Shown: positions 14,724-23,035 of the stretch, in pieces | How the letters are laid out: each line of letters begins with the position of its first letter | Numbering within the stretch: the stretch's first letter is position 1 | From: a virus | Direction: 5' to 3' (one strand) | IMG/VR virus record: IMGVR_UViG_3300032805_000003 | Location: 1 to 64,000 of that record | Length of the DNA stretch: 64,000 nt | Program-made: the position numbers and the translations under genes | The notes under the pieces: generated by a model | What the model saw: the letters and a program-made list of their open reading frames with translations, nothing else | Databases searched by the model: none | Told to the model about the DNA's origin: nothing

Positions 14724-15252
14724 CGTTGTCTCCCGTGCGGATCATCCGGCCGGGGATCCCGGCTTTCTTCGCTTTCGTTGCGCAGTCCATCGCACCGTGG
14801 GAACTGTGCGGTTCCTGGCCGGCGCACCGGGGGTCGATACAGCTGGCGACCAGCGCCACGCATTCGGCGGTCGCCCCGGCGGTCATCCGGCGGGTGATCT
14901 CTTGCACCATCGCCAGGTTGCGGATCATCCCGGCCCGGCGGCCGCAGCGATCCCAGTCCGCCGGATAGCGTTCGATCACCCAGCCGCCGAGCTGGCGGGC
15001 GGCCCAGTCCGCCAGCCAGTCACCGCCGAGCAGTTTGCTTTGGGCGGCCAGGTCCAGATGGGTCGCCTGATACCAGGACACCGTCTGGAAGGTGCCGGGC
15101 TGGGGGCCGGGGCGGCGCGGGTCGCACTGGCCGTGGAACAGCACCAGCCGGTCATCCGGCCTGCGGTGAGCGACCCCCGCCAGCGCGATCAGGACCTTGT
15201 CCCAATCCGGCCAGTGACGGCTGCCGGTCACCAGCAGAACATGATCACCCAT
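14716..15252 (-). CDS. SLOG-family (YspA/DprA-like Rossmann) protein
   Basis: A 178-residue product from ATG 15252. The N-terminus LLVTGSRHWPDWDKVLIAL is the SLOG nucleotide-binding start; RRAGMIRNLAMVQ is the typical second motif where the nucleotide would sit. SLOG proteins bind nucleotides or nucleotide-derived ligands; the phage versions (DUF2493-like) have no settled role. Part of the leftward early operon. Confidence 0.8.
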   Translation of the reverse strand: MGDHVLLVTGSRHWPDWDKVLIALAGVAHRRPDDRLVLFHGQCDPRRPGPQPGTFQTVSWYQATHLDLAAQSKLLGGDWLADWAARQLGGWVIERYPADWDRCGRRAGMIRNLAMVQEITRRMTAGATAECVALVASCIDPRCAGQEPHSSHGAMDCATKAKKAGIPGRMIRTGDNDG

Positions 15253-15279
15253 CGCTACTCCCCCGGCCGGCTAGCCGGA

Positions 15280-15402
15280 TCACGTTGCTGCCCCGTCCTT
15301 CTCGGCCGCAACCTGATCCGGATAGTGGATGTGGTTCTGGTGGTCTTCGCCGCCGTCGTGCCGGACATACCAGCACGGCGCGGCCAACTGCTGGACTGTC
15401 AT
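15280..15402 (-). CDS. small hypothetical protein (40 aa)
   Basis: ATG 15402 preceded by CAGGAGG at 7-base spacing; 40 residues starting MTVQQLAAPCWYVRHDGGED. It fills the gap between its neighbours exactly, with a stop 28 bases before the SLOG start. Supported by ribosome binding site and context only. Confidence 0.6.
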   Translation of the reverse strand: MTVQQLAAPCWYVRHDGGEDHQNHIHYPDQVAAEKDGAAT

Positions 15403-15780
15403 CTAAAGGCCTCCTGAATTCCTGCTCTCTGAAACGGCCAGCTTGACTGCCACAGCCAGGCGAAACCATCCGGCCATAACCGCCCCGTTCTTCTCGCGTT
15501 TGCAACGCGGCAACCACCAGGTCGGCGGCCCGGTCATAACGTACGTATAGAGCGTGCCGTAACGGGTGATGAAGCGGCGGCTGCGGTTCCGCTGGCCGGG
15601 CTCCATAGTCCGCGACGCCGCAGGAAGAGCGCTGAGGGCGCGTTCCACGTCTGCGTCGGTGAACGGGCCCGTCTGCTTGTCGCGGCTGAAAGTGCTTGTC
15701 AGAATCCCGGCTGGTATGCGGCGCTTGATGACGAGAGTAAGCCGGTCTTCGCTTAGTGCGTAAACGGTGTCATCACCCAT
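15403..15780 (-). CDS. hypothetical protein
   Basis: A 125-residue product from ATG 15780 (AGGAGAA upstream). The N-terminal half is beta-rich, the C-terminal half basic with TWWLPRCKREKN. No family recognised. Confidence 0.55.
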   Translation of the reverse strand: MGDDTVYALSEDRLTLVIKRRIPAGILTSTFSRDKQTGPFTDADVERALSALPAASRTMEPGQRNRSRRFITRYGTLYTYVMTGPPTWWLPRCKREKNGAVMAGWFRLAVAVKLAVSESRNSGGL

Positions 15781-16003
15781 CAACGTTCTCCTGCTTGCTT
15801 CCGGGTATCTCGATGCGGGCCTGGACGATCAGCTTTGTTCCTTCAGGGAAGTCGTCTGCGGTGGCGGCGAACCCGGGCCCGTAGATGACGGGTGCCCTGC
15901 CGTCTTGCGTGACCTCGTCCCGCCAGTACAACCGGCCGCCCGCTGACCGCCAGACCACCAGCACTGTGCTGGAGGTCTCAGCGCCGGCACGCAGATCACT
16001 CAC
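15773..16003 (-). CDS. small hypothetical protein
   Basis: A 76-residue product; GTG 16003 is chosen because it overlaps the upstream stop. Sequence has Trp/Tyr-rich strands (VVWRSAGGRLYWRDEV). No family recognised. Confidence 0.55.
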   Translation of the reverse strand: MSDLRAGAETSSTVLVVWRSAGGRLYWRDEVTQDGRAPVIYGPGFAATADDFPEGTKLIVQARIEIPGSKQENVDG

Positions 16004-16733
16004 CGGCGGGCTCCGTATCGTCGCCGCCGAGCAGTTGCTCTGGGCGGGTGAACTCGCCACGCAGATAGATCGCGGTCTCGTCGCCCTGTTCCGCGAGTTC
16101 CCGGATCCGGTCGAGCAGGCGGCGGCGGGCTTCAGTCATCGCCTGATGGCATTCGTCCCGGCTGCCGCACACCCGCTGGTACCGGTCCGAGACGAAGCAC
16201 AACGCGCCGACGTCGGCGGCGGGCGGGCCGTAGGCTTCGCAATCCCAGGCGCGGTGCTGATGGTAGGTGTCGACGGCTGCCTGCGCGGCGGTCAGGTTCG
16301 GGTACCGGGTGTCGCCGAGGAGGCTGAGACGGCCGCCGACGACCGAGCCGCGGGCGCTGTCCGTCCGTTCGTGGATCGCCAGCGGGGCACCGTTGCCGGT
16401 CCAGGTCAGGATCATGTTCGGGCGGGTGGGATGCGGCCAGGCTGTGCCGCCGGCCGGGGTCCGGCCCGCCGGGGCGACGTGCTTGGTCAGATGATCAGCG
16501 TTGACTTCCCACTTGCCGCCGTTCAAGATCGCTACGACCCAGGTTGTCCAGGGTGGCGGCCCGTCGTCGAACCGGTAGATCTCGTCGACGACCAGCGGAC
16601 CGTCATCCAGCGGGCTGTCCGGCGACTCCGGGTTGTAGTAGGTGACCCGGTCAGCCGGCTTGTAGCCGTGGTACTCGTCCAGCTGGACGGGGGCGTCCGG
16701 GTCGTCCGGGTCGGTGTTGTAGAAGCGTCCCAT
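15996..16733 (-). CDS. hypothetical protein
   Basis: A 245-residue acidic product from ATG 16733. Domains: an N-terminal Asp/Pro-rich segment, a central WVVAILNGGKWEVNADHLT region, and a helical C-terminus with two Cys (QRVCGSRDECHQAM). No family recognised. ATG overlaps the end of the NADAR gene. Confidence 0.55.
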   Translation of the reverse strand: MGRFYNTDPDDPDAPVQLDEYHGYKPADRVTYYNPESPDSPLDDGPLVVDEIYRFDDGPPPWTTWVVAILNGGKWEVNADHLTKHVAPAGRTPAGGTAWPHPTRPNMILTWTGNGAPLAIHERTDSARGSVVGGRLSLLGDTRYPNLTAAQAAVDTYHQHRAWDCEAYGPPAADVGALCFVSDRYQRVCGSRDECHQAMTEARRRLLDRIRELAEQGDETAIYLRGEFTRPEQLLGGDDTEPAGE

Positions 16734-17506
16734 CAGGGCTTGTCCTCTCTCAAGATGGCGCGGACCCAGGTCAGGATCTGGCCGAGGTAATTCAGGCCGG
16801 GTTCAGCGCACGACGGGCGGCTGCACCGGCAGTCGCCCCAGAACTGGTCGTGCCACCAGTTGCCTTCGATCAGTCCGGCGTCGCCGGTGCTGACCAGCTG
16901 GTCGCCGAGGCGCGGGTTCTGCCAGAACTTGGCCAGGACGACGTCGAACATGACGCGCTTGCGGACGCCGTCCCAATCCGGGCTAAGGCGGAGACGGCGT
17001 CCGGCGCGTTTGGCGTCTAGCGCGGACCGGCAAGCCTGGATCATCATTCGTTCTGTGGCAGTGCTGGCTTTCTGGGCTTGGAAAGCGTGTTCGGCTGTCA
17101 TGTAAACCCAGCCGTCTATGTCAATCGGAGAGCGGGCGAAATTCGACAAGAAGCTGTAGCTGCCCCTGAAATCGGTGACCGGATCAGTCATTTCGTTTTC
17201 TCCTGGCGGGTCGACTTCGGTGAAGCCGCCGATTCGTTCGATGACCCGGATGAAGTTGCTTTGCGGGCCGTAGGCGTCATAGAAGCCGCGGCACAAGGCA
17301 GGGCCGAAGCCGGGATGGTCGCCGTAGCTGAGGGTGTCGTGACAGATGATCCCCTGGCAGTCTTGCCGGAGTCCGGCGGTGACCATCGTCTTGAGGCGGC
17401 CGGGGCGCAGGTGCATCGGGTTGCCGGGCAGGAAGATGCAGGTAGCGCACTGGCCGGACAATAGCCGTGGCCGGTGAGTGACCGGGTCGTAACACGACTC
17501 AGGCAT
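16733..17506 (-). CDS. fusion of a conserved Cys domain with a NADAR (ADP-ribose-processing) domain
   Basis: A 257-residue frame from ATG 17506. Residues about 13-100 match a conserved actinobacterial/phage domain of unknown function (QCATCIFLPGNPMHL, then YGDHPGFGPALCRGFYD and FTEVDPP). Residues about 106-257 are a NADAR/YbiA-like domain (SFLSNFARSPI, MTAEHAFQAQK, FWQNPRLGDQL, GNWWHDQFWG). NADAR proteins act on N-glycosidic bonds of ribosylated substrates, and some remove ADP-ribose from DNA guanine added by DarT-type toxins. An in-frame ATG at 17191 preceded by CAGGAGA could yield the NADAR domain (152 aa) alone. Confidence 0.82.
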   Translation of the reverse strand: MPESCYDPVTHRPRLLSGQCATCIFLPGNPMHLRPGRLKTMVTAGLRQDCQGIICHDTLSYGDHPGFGPALCRGFYDAYGPQSNFIRVIERIGGFTEVDPPGENEMTDPVTDFRGSYSFLSNFARSPIDIDGWVYMTAEHAFQAQKASTATERMMIQACRSALDAKRAGRRLRLSPDWDGVRKRVMFDVVLAKFWQNPRLGDQLVSTGDAGLIEGNWWHDQFWGDCRCSRPSCAEPGLNYLGQILTWVRAILREDKP

Positions 17507-17780
17507 CGTAGCCACCGTATTCAAACAGGCGCGGGTCTTGCGTCCAGAGACCCGTCCGGGGGGCGGGCCCGGGTGTGCCCATCCGGCGGCCACACCAGGT
17601 GCACCGGCCGTTGGTGTTCACCAGGCAGCCGGTGCCGGTGACGACGTCCGGGGCCTGGCAATCGCCACGGTAACGCCGGGGTCTGTCAACCGGGTTGAGA
17701 AGCCAGCGGACTTCCCGCTTGAGGCGGGCGGTCTCGTTCTCGGCCATGATCCGCGCCAGAACCTGCTCTGCGGTGTTCAC
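17499..17780 (-). CDS. zinc-finger-like hypothetical protein, first gene of its operon
   Basis: A 93-residue product; GTG 17780 has GGGAGG 8-9 bases upstream (the frame also opens at an ATG at 17807). N-terminal helix with TAEQVLARIMAENETARLKR, then C-x10-C-x7-C-x2-C (GRCTWCGRRMG). It leads the leftward operon 17.8-14.2 kb and is driven by the conserved promoter. Confidence 0.65.
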   Translation of the reverse strand: MNTAEQVLARIMAENETARLKREVRWLLNPVDRPRRYRGDCQAPDVVTGTGCLVNTNGRCTWCGRRMGTPGPAPRTGLWTQDPRLFEYGGYDA

Positions 17781-17805
17781 CGGACCCGCCTCCCTCACGT
17801 TGGTC

Positions 17806-17852
17806 ATCGTTACGTAGACCACCCTATCGTAACTTTGCGGGAACGTCGAACA
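17806..17852 (-). promoter_or_regulatory. conserved early promoter element, copy 3 (diverged)
   Basis: Minus strand: -35 TTCGAC (17845-17850), 18-bp spacer, -10 TAGGGT (17821-17826), dyad ATAG-N6-CTAC at 17814-17827 with one mismatch. Heads the 17.8-14.2 kb operon. Confidence 0.65.
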
Positions 17853-17897
17853 AAGTTTTCTGCCGGGATTCAGGTCGCACGTCCACTCGTAAAGGCC

Positions 17898-18029
17898 TTA
17901 CTGGCGGGCTGCCCACAACGAGCGGGCCAGCTGTTGTTCCCGGCGGGTTTCCCGCCGCCAGCCGTGCACGAAACCGGCCACACCCGCCAGCGTCACCGCG
18001 GCGACGATCACCAGAGTCCGGTTACTCAC
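17898..18029 (-). CDS. small single-span membrane protein (43 aa)
   Basis: GTG 18029 overlaps the upstream gene's last codons, with AAAGGA 7 bases upstream. One hydrophobic helix (about residues 5-21, TLVIVAAVTLAGVAGFV) followed by a basic tail. Last gene of the 26.7-17.9 kb operon. Confidence 0.65.
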   Translation of the reverse strand: MSNRTLVIVAAVTLAGVAGFVHGWRRETRREQQLARSLWAARQ

Positions 18030-18372
18030 CGGGTGTCCTTTCGCGCAGGTTCACGGCCTGGTCGTCGTGGGTGATCACCCAGGCGGTGTTCCGCAGCGTG
18101 GTAGCCATCAGCTGGAGCTCGGCGGCCGTGGCGCCGGTGTCTGCCGGGGTGATGCTGTCGAGGCCGTCAGCGCGCCGGTCGAGCTCGGCGGCGATGCGGG
18201 CCCGTTCGGCTGCGAGGATGCGCGGTCCGGCGATGGCGAGCGCGCGTTCCGCGACGTCGAAAGCGACAGACCGGATCCGCTCGGGCGGGGCGATGATCCA
18301 CGAAACTTTCCGCAGTTCTTGCGCCACCACCTCGGCGGCGGCGGTGATGATCTCGGCCGGGATCTCAGCCAT
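18022..18372 (-). CDS. helical hypothetical protein (related to 27.0 kb gene)
   Basis: A 116-residue Ala-rich helical product from ATG 18372. Its start (IPAEIITAAAEVVAQEL) and composition resemble the 116-residue product at 27040-27390 (IPAEAIPAAACTAIAVAL), suggesting distant paralogs. No function known. Confidence 0.6.
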   Translation of the reverse strand: MAEIPAEIITAAAEVVAQELRKVSWIIAPPERIRSVAFDVAERALAIAGPRILAAERARIAAELDRRADGLDSITPADTGATAAELQLMATTLRNTAWVITHDDQAVNLRERTPGE

Positions 18373-18799
18373 TCAGGTCCTCCAGTGCTTGACGTAGTTT
18401 GGTCGCGCGGGTTTCTGCCTGTGCGCGCAGCTTGGCCAGGTGCTCGTCCCACGGGCCGGCGAGATGGTTGAAATTCGTTGTCGGGCCTTCGTTACCGAGC
18501 AGGTCGCCGCACAAGCACCGGCCGGTGATGTCGGTGTTGTCCGGGTCGCCGGTGAACTCGATGATCAGCGCGTGCCCGTCCAGCCAGGTTCCGGTCACCG
18601 GCTCGCCGGTCAGCTTGCCGAGCTCGGCGGCTGTCGCCAGGATCGCGGCCGCGGCCTGGCGGGGGTCTTGGGTGTTGTGCCAGAACAAGCTGGCGTGACC
18701 GAATCGGGTTGTCGCATGCGGCCGGCCCTGTTCGTCGAGCCACGCATGCCCGAACGCTGGGTCGGTGATGTCTCCGCTGACGGTGAAATCGCCTGCCAT
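18365..18799 (-). CDS. hypothetical protein
   Basis: A 144-residue product from ATG 18799. Contains TGRCLCGDLLGNEG (possible metal site) and a C-terminal charged helix. No family recognised. Overlaps the next gene by 8 bases. Confidence 0.55.
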   Translation of the reverse strand: MAGDFTVSGDITDPAFGHAWLDEQGRPHATTRFGHASLFWHNTQDPRQAAAAILATAAELGKLTGEPVTGTWLDGHALIIEFTGDPDNTDITGRCLCGDLLGNEGPTTNFNHLAGPWDEHLAKLRAQAETRATKLRQALEDLNG

Positions 18800-18813
18800 A
18801 ACAGGTTGTCCTT

Positions 18814-19917
18814 TCAGAACAAGGTCGGGATCTGGTCGTCCTGGTTGCCGATCAGCCGGTCGACGTCGGCCAGGAAACTGGCAGCACGATCAGGGCTCAT
18901 GCCAGTTCCGGCGGCCAGCCGGCGACTGCGGACGTCAGCGGCTGCGGCGGGCGTGCGCGCAGGCTGGCGCCTGGTCTGGCGGGCTGGATGTTCGGGCGGC
19001 TGTACGTCGGGCCAGTCAGGTACGAACAGCACCCCGTCTTCGGCGGCCGGCGGCTGTTCTGGCGGCAACGCAGGCTCGCGCTCGGTCTCAGCGGGCGGGT
19101 CGTCGCCGCGAAGCAAGGCGAACATCCGTGCGATCCGGACCGTTGCCGCGTGCTGTTCGACTGCTGTTTTCTGTTCGTCCCAAGCGCGGACGTACCAGTC
19201 TGGTTCGGCCAAGCTGTCAGCACAGCCGATCACCACACGCCGGCCCAGTTGCCAGAGATGGACGTTCACGCACAACCCGGCGACTGACACCGGCGAGATG
19301 TCGTTGCCGTACCACCAGAAGTCGGCCGGGTCTTCGCCGCCGCCGCGGAGAGCTTCAGCAGCGCCGTAGAACATTCCGCCGGTGCCTGCGCACGGGTCGC
19401 AGATCGACTGTCCGCGCTCGGCTTTAGTGCCCGTCAGCGTCATCTCGGCCATCGTCCGGCAGACACTGAGCGGGGTGTAGAACTCGCCGCGCGCTTGCCG
19501 GGCTTTCGTCGACCGGGCGCCGAGCGTGTAGACCGTGCCGATCACGTCTTGATCGCCGTACCGGCCGGTCCATAGCCCGGCTTTGATAGCAGCGCGGGCG
19601 ACTTGCGCGGCCGCCCGCACCCGCTGATGGTCACGCGGTTCGGCGTTCAGCCAGCTGGCGAACGGGCCGCAACGGAACGCCAGCTCGGGCCGGATCGCCC
19701 AGAATGTCGCCCACGCTTGCGCGAGCAAGTCCGCGATCTGGTCGTCAGCCGCGCCGGCGACCAGCGTCTCGGCTTGCTTGGCTTCCGGGCCGATATACGA
19801 CGGCCAGACCAGCAGGCACAAGCCGGCGATCACACCGACCATCTCGGCGTCGTCACCGGGTCGCCCGGCCCCGTACCAGGTTTCAGCGACCCGTTCAGCT
19901 AGTCGCGCGACGCTCAT
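18814..19917 (-). CDS. N6-adenine DNA methylase-like protein lacking a visible catalytic NPPY motif
   Basis: A 367-residue protein from ATG 19917. After a helical N-terminal part, GEFYTPLSVCRTMAEM and DPCAGTGGMFYGAAEAL (residues about 147-182) are the HsdM-type SAM-binding start and motif I, followed by WYGNDISPVSV and IGCADSL. The NPPY/F motif expected soon after that position is absent; instead the sequence goes to EPDWYVRAWDEQ and then a long Pro/Arg-rich tail. It can probably bind SAM or be a structural relative, but methylation of adenine is doubtful. Confidence 0.8.
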   Translation of the reverse strand: MSVARLAERVAETWYGAGRPGDDAEMVGVIAGLCLLVWPSYIGPEAKQAETLVAGAADDQIADLLAQAWATFWAIRPELAFRCGPFASWLNAEPRDHQRVRAAAQVARAAIKAGLWTGRYGDQDVIGTVYTLGARSTKARQARGEFYTPLSVCRTMAEMTLTGTKAERGQSICDPCAGTGGMFYGAAEALRGGGEDPADFWWYGNDISPVSVAGLCVNVHLWQLGRRVVIGCADSLAEPDWYVRAWDEQKTAVEQHAATVRIARMFALLRGDDPPAETEREPALPPEQPPAAEDGVLFVPDWPDVQPPEHPARQTRRQPARTPAAAADVRSRRLAAGTGMSPDRAASFLADVDRLIGNQDDQIPTLF

Positions 19918-19932
19918 CAGGTGATCTTCCTT

Positions 19933-20184
19933 TCAGAACAAGGTCAGGGCGGCTTGGGTGGTCAAGGTGGCCGGGTCGAGGCCGCGGGACTCGGCGAACT
20001 GGCGGCCGAGCTCGCCGTCCGGGTCGACCAGCTCGGCGGTGTTCTCCAGCGCTTGCTGGATGCCTTTGCCGTGGTTCCGGCCACCGCAGATGCAGTCGCA
20101 ATCTGGTTCGCTGGCGTCGTAGCATTTGGCGTCGCATCTGCCGACGCAACCTTCGCTGGTGTAGACCGCGATCAGCGTTGTCAC
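19933..20184 (-). CDS. conserved Cys-rich small protein
   Basis: An 83-residue product from GTG 20184. The N-terminal half (SEGCVGRCDAKCYDA, then CDCICGGRNHG) is a Cys-rich pattern seen repeatedly in actinobacterial and phage proteins of unknown function; it probably binds metal. C-terminal half is helical. Confidence 0.7.
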   Translation of the reverse strand: MTTLIAVYTSEGCVGRCDAKCYDASEPDCDCICGGRNHGKGIQQALENTAELVDPDGELGRQFAESRGLDPATLTTQAALTLF

Positions 20185-20495
20185 AGGGCACCGTCCGGGA
20201 ACAGGCCCAACTGGACGTCAGACGACGCGGTGATCGCGGGCGGCAGGGCCAGCAGGCGACGCAGATCGCCAGCGCACCGGCGGCACATCGCAACCCGGTC
20301 TCCCGGGTCGCCGTGAGACGGAGTCAGTTCGACCGGGATCGCCTCGAGCGGGGCGTCGGCCTCCTTCGCTGAACATCTGCCCCATTCCATCGGGCCGCGG
20401 TGCTTGCGACCGCACCAGCCGGCGCACACACACGTCCCGAACGCTGCCCGGGCGACCGCGCGGCGCTGTTCCTCTGTGACCGGCGCGTCAAGCAT
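20181..20495 (-). CDS. Cys-rich hypothetical protein
   Basis: A 104-residue product from ATG 20495 (GTG 20513 is an alternative). Cys/His pattern CVCAGWCGRKH and later CRRCAG suggest zinc binding. No family recognised. Confidence 0.6.
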   Translation of the reverse strand: MLDAPVTEEQRRAVARAAFGTCVCAGWCGRKHRGPMEWGRCSAKEADAPLEAIPVELTPSHGDPGDRVAMCRRCAGDLRRLLALPPAITASSDVQLGLFPDGAL

Positions 20496-20874
20496 CGACG
20501 GCCTCGCATTCACGGCAGATCCAGCCGTTCGGGCTGCCGGGGTCTATCCGGCACGTCCGGCGCTGTTCGCAGACCCAGCAGACCTGGTTGCGTTTGCGCT
20601 CGGGCTCGGGAGACGGCGCCGGGGCGGGCTGCGCGGCCGCTGGCGGGCCGGGCAGCGGAACCATGTCGCGTCGCCCGGCCATCACCGCCCGGACGCCAGC
20701 GTCGCGCTCAGCGATCACAGTCGTGTACGCCTCCGGTTCTGGCGCCGGGGCGTCAGATTGCCGCAGCATCGGACCGAACGCAGCCAGACAGCCGTGGCAC
20801 GGCTGGCGCGGGTCGTCGGTCACGTTGTTGCAGCCCGGTAGCGGGCACGTCGGGAACAAGCTGAGCGCGGTCAC
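20488..20874 (-). CDS. zinc-ribbon hypothetical protein
   Basis: A 128-residue product from GTG 20874 with two Cys clusters: N-terminal CPLPGC with CHGC, and C-terminal CWVCEQRRTC with CREC. The middle is Ala/Pro-rich. Probably a small nucleic-acid or protein-binding zinc protein. Confidence 0.6.
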   Translation of the reverse strand: MTALSLFPTCPLPGCNNVTDDPRQPCHGCLAAFGPMLRQSDAPAPEPEAYTTVIAERDAGVRAVMAGRRDMVPLPGPPAAAQPAPAPSPEPERKRNQVCWVCEQRRTCRIDPGSPNGWICRECEAVDA

Positions 20875-20888
20875 TGGGCACCCGTCGT

Positions 20889-22382
20889 CTACTCGCCGTC
20901 GCCGTCGTCGCCCGGCTCCGGGTCAGTCTCGGCGGCGCTGGCGGCTGCCTGGCCGGCGAGCATCGCAGCCTGCTTCGCCCGGGCTTTCGCGGGCCCGTCG
21001 ATGACCAGCTGTTCGATCTCGGACGGCTCGTACCCCCAGGCCTTGAGCGCGGTGAAGTACCGGCACGACCATGAATCCTGTTCGCGGTAACGCTCTTCAG
21101 CGCGCCGCCAGATGTGCACGTCAGTCCAGTTCTCGTACGCGCCGAGGATCAACGCCAGCAAGATGACCTGCTGGCGGCCGGGGCGGGCTTTCGCCAGCAT
21201 GTCGCACAGCCCGTCGACGGACGTCTTGCCGTAGTTGACGCTGGTGTCGACTTTGAAGCCGAGCAGATCTTGCGCGCCTTTCCAGCCGTTTTCCATCTGT
21301 TTCACCAGCGTGAAATCGCCGCGCACCAGTTCGCTGATGATCCACGGCAGCGCGTCATCCGGCGGGGTCTGGCGGCCCAGGAATTCGCGCAGCCAGGTAC
21401 GCCGGACTTTCTCTGCGGACCGCCAGGCTTTGTTGCCGGCCAGGACTTGCTTGCGTTCGGTTTTCTCGTTGTCGGACATGGCGCCAGCTCCGGCGCCCCG
21501 GATCCGCTTGTGCCCGTTCGCCTTCGGGTCGGTGCAGAAATAGACCGCCTCGTATTTGGCTCCGCCGCCCCAGCCGCGCCGGTTCAGGTACGCCGCATGG
21601 CCCGGGCACTTCCGGTGCGTCTTTTCAGTCAACGGCTGGCCGGCGTCGTCGAGCAGGTTCTCCAGCTTCGGAGGATGATCCCAGCCGGGGAAATGCGTGA
21701 CCTTGATCCCTCGCTTCTCCAGTTTGGCCGCCAGCGCGGCTTGCTCTGCCTGATCGTCGCGCTGGTCCCGAAGCCGCTGCAGCTGGTGCGCGAACTGGCC
21801 CGGGCTTTCCGCAGCCGCCCGGGTCAGCTGGGCGACGGCGTCATTGTCGCCGTCGAATTCGGCGATCCCGGCCGCCTGATCCAGCGTCAAGGTGACGACT
21901 TTCGCCGAGGCGGCGACCGCAGCCGGCGACCCGACGATGGCCTGCGCCGCGGCGACCTGCTTCTTGTCCAGCCGGGTCTTGCGCTGTACCTGCTGTACGT
22001 CCAGGCCCAAATCGAGCAGCTGCTGGACGACGCCGGCTGTTTCGACGACGGTCAGGTCTTTCCGGTGGGTGTTCTCGTCGAACTGGGCGAGGATCCGGCC
22101 GGCTTCGCCGGTGCCGTCGTCGACGCCGGCGACGACCATCACCGGCACGGTCGGCTGGCCGGCCTGAATCGCGGCGGCGCGGCGCCGGTGGCCGTACCGG
22201 ATCCGGATTTCTCCGATGTCGGTGCGGATGGCGACCAGCGGGACCAGCACACCGTGTTCTTTCACGCTGGCTAGCAGGCCGTCGTCGATGTCTTCGTCGC
22301 GGATGTTCTTGTCGGCCAGCAGGCTGGCCGGGTCCAGGTGTTCAAGGGTCGCGGCCGGGGCGGCGGCAGTGTCGGTGGTCAT
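20889..22382 (-). CDS. ParB-like nuclease-domain protein (large)
   Basis: A 497-residue protein from ATG 22382. Residues about 15-90 are a ParB N-terminal domain (LLADKNIRDEDIDDG, KEHGVLVPLVAI, IRYGHRRRAAAIQAG), residues about 110-170 a helix-turn-helix-like part, and the C-terminal ~250 residues are of unknown nature with CPGHAAYLNRRGWGGG and several Trp. ParB-fold proteins bind CTP and can cut or bind DNA. No ParA gene was seen nearby, so partitioning is not supported; DNA processing is more likely. Confidence 0.85.
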   Translation of the reverse strand: MTTDTAAAPAATLEHLDPASLLADKNIRDEDIDDGLLASVKEHGVLVPLVAIRTDIGEIRIRYGHRRRAAAIQAGQPTVPVMVVAGVDDGTGEAGRILAQFDENTHRKDLTVVETAGVVQQLLDLGLDVQQVQRKTRLDKKQVAAAQAIVGSPAAVAASAKVVTLTLDQAAGIAEFDGDNDAVAQLTRAAAESPGQFAHQLQRLRDQRDDQAEQAALAAKLEKRGIKVTHFPGWDHPPKLENLLDDAGQPLTEKTHRKCPGHAAYLNRRGWGGGAKYEAVYFCTDPKANGHKRIRGAGAGAMSDNEKTERKQVLAGNKAWRSAEKVRRTWLREFLGRQTPPDDALPWIISELVRGDFTLVKQMENGWKGAQDLLGFKVDTSVNYGKTSVDGLCDMLAKARPGRQQVILLALILGAYENWTDVHIWRRAEERYREQDSWSCRYFTALKAWGYEPSEIEQLVIDGPAKARAKQAAMLAGQAAASAAETDPEPGDDGDGE

Positions 22383-22431
22383 TGCTGTGTGGTTCCTCCT
22401 TGTTTGTTTCAGCCCAAGGCGTCAGCCTCGG

Positions 22432-22740
22432 CTAAAGGTCGTCTTCGTCGGGCTGGTATTCGGCTGGGTCGCTGGCTTTGTCAGCTTCGTAGGCGGCGAC
22501 GAACTCGCTTACCCCGCGTTCGACATCCCGCAAGCTGTCGAACGTTCCCCTGAGAGACGGGTGCCTCACCGGCAAGCCGGCGACGGCTGGCTTGCGATCA
22601 TCGGTCAGATAGACGTGGCCGCCGGGTCCGTCCCACACCAGGAACAGATGGTCGGTGTCCGGCAGCGGACCCCATTTCTGCATGCCGAACGCCAGCGGCT
22701 GGCGAGGCACTTTGCGGGTTGTAGCGGTCAGATCAGCCAT
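22432..22740 (-). CDS. hypothetical protein
   Basis: A 102-residue acidic product from ATG 22740 overlapping the GIY-YIG gene's stop. Contains HLFLVWDGPGGHVYLTDD, a beta-rich core. No family recognised. Confidence 0.55.
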   Translation of the reverse strand: MADLTATTRKVPRQPLAFGMQKWGPLPDTDHLFLVWDGPGGHVYLTDDRKPAVAGLPVRHPSLRGTFDSLRDVERGVSEFVAAYEADKASDPAEYQPDEDDL

Positions 22741-23035
22741 GGGGGTTGCGCTTCCTCTGGTTGCAGATCGGACAGCGGCGGGACGCGCCGCCTTGTCGCT
22801 TCAGCTGGCGTTCGCGGGCCCGGCCGCCGGGCCAGGTCCGGGCTAGCTGGAAGCCGATGCCGTTGGCGGCGACGACGGCCATCAGCCGGGCACCGTTGCC
22901 GGCGGCGTGCGCGGCGAGGCGCGCGGGCAAGTCGTTGGTCCAGCCGGTGTAATGCTTGGCGATGCCGCGATCGTTCGGGCCGCCGCCGGGGCCGTAGGGC
23001 CGGTCAAAATGCAGCAGGTACACAGTCCCGCTCAT
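22733..23035 (-). CDS. GIY-YIG-like nuclease domain protein
   Basis: A 100-residue product from ATG 23035. YLLHFDRPYG and HYTGWTNDLPARLAAH match the GIY-YIG superfamily core in the variant form used by small phage proteins (HYxGWT). Ends in a CPICNQRKRN zinc knuckle. Predicted to cut or process DNA in the early region. Confidence 0.75.
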   Translation of the reverse strand: MSGTVYLLHFDRPYGPGGGPNDRGIAKHYTGWTNDLPARLAAHAAGNGARLMAVVAANGIGFQLARTWPGGRARERQLKRQGGASRRCPICNQRKRNPHG

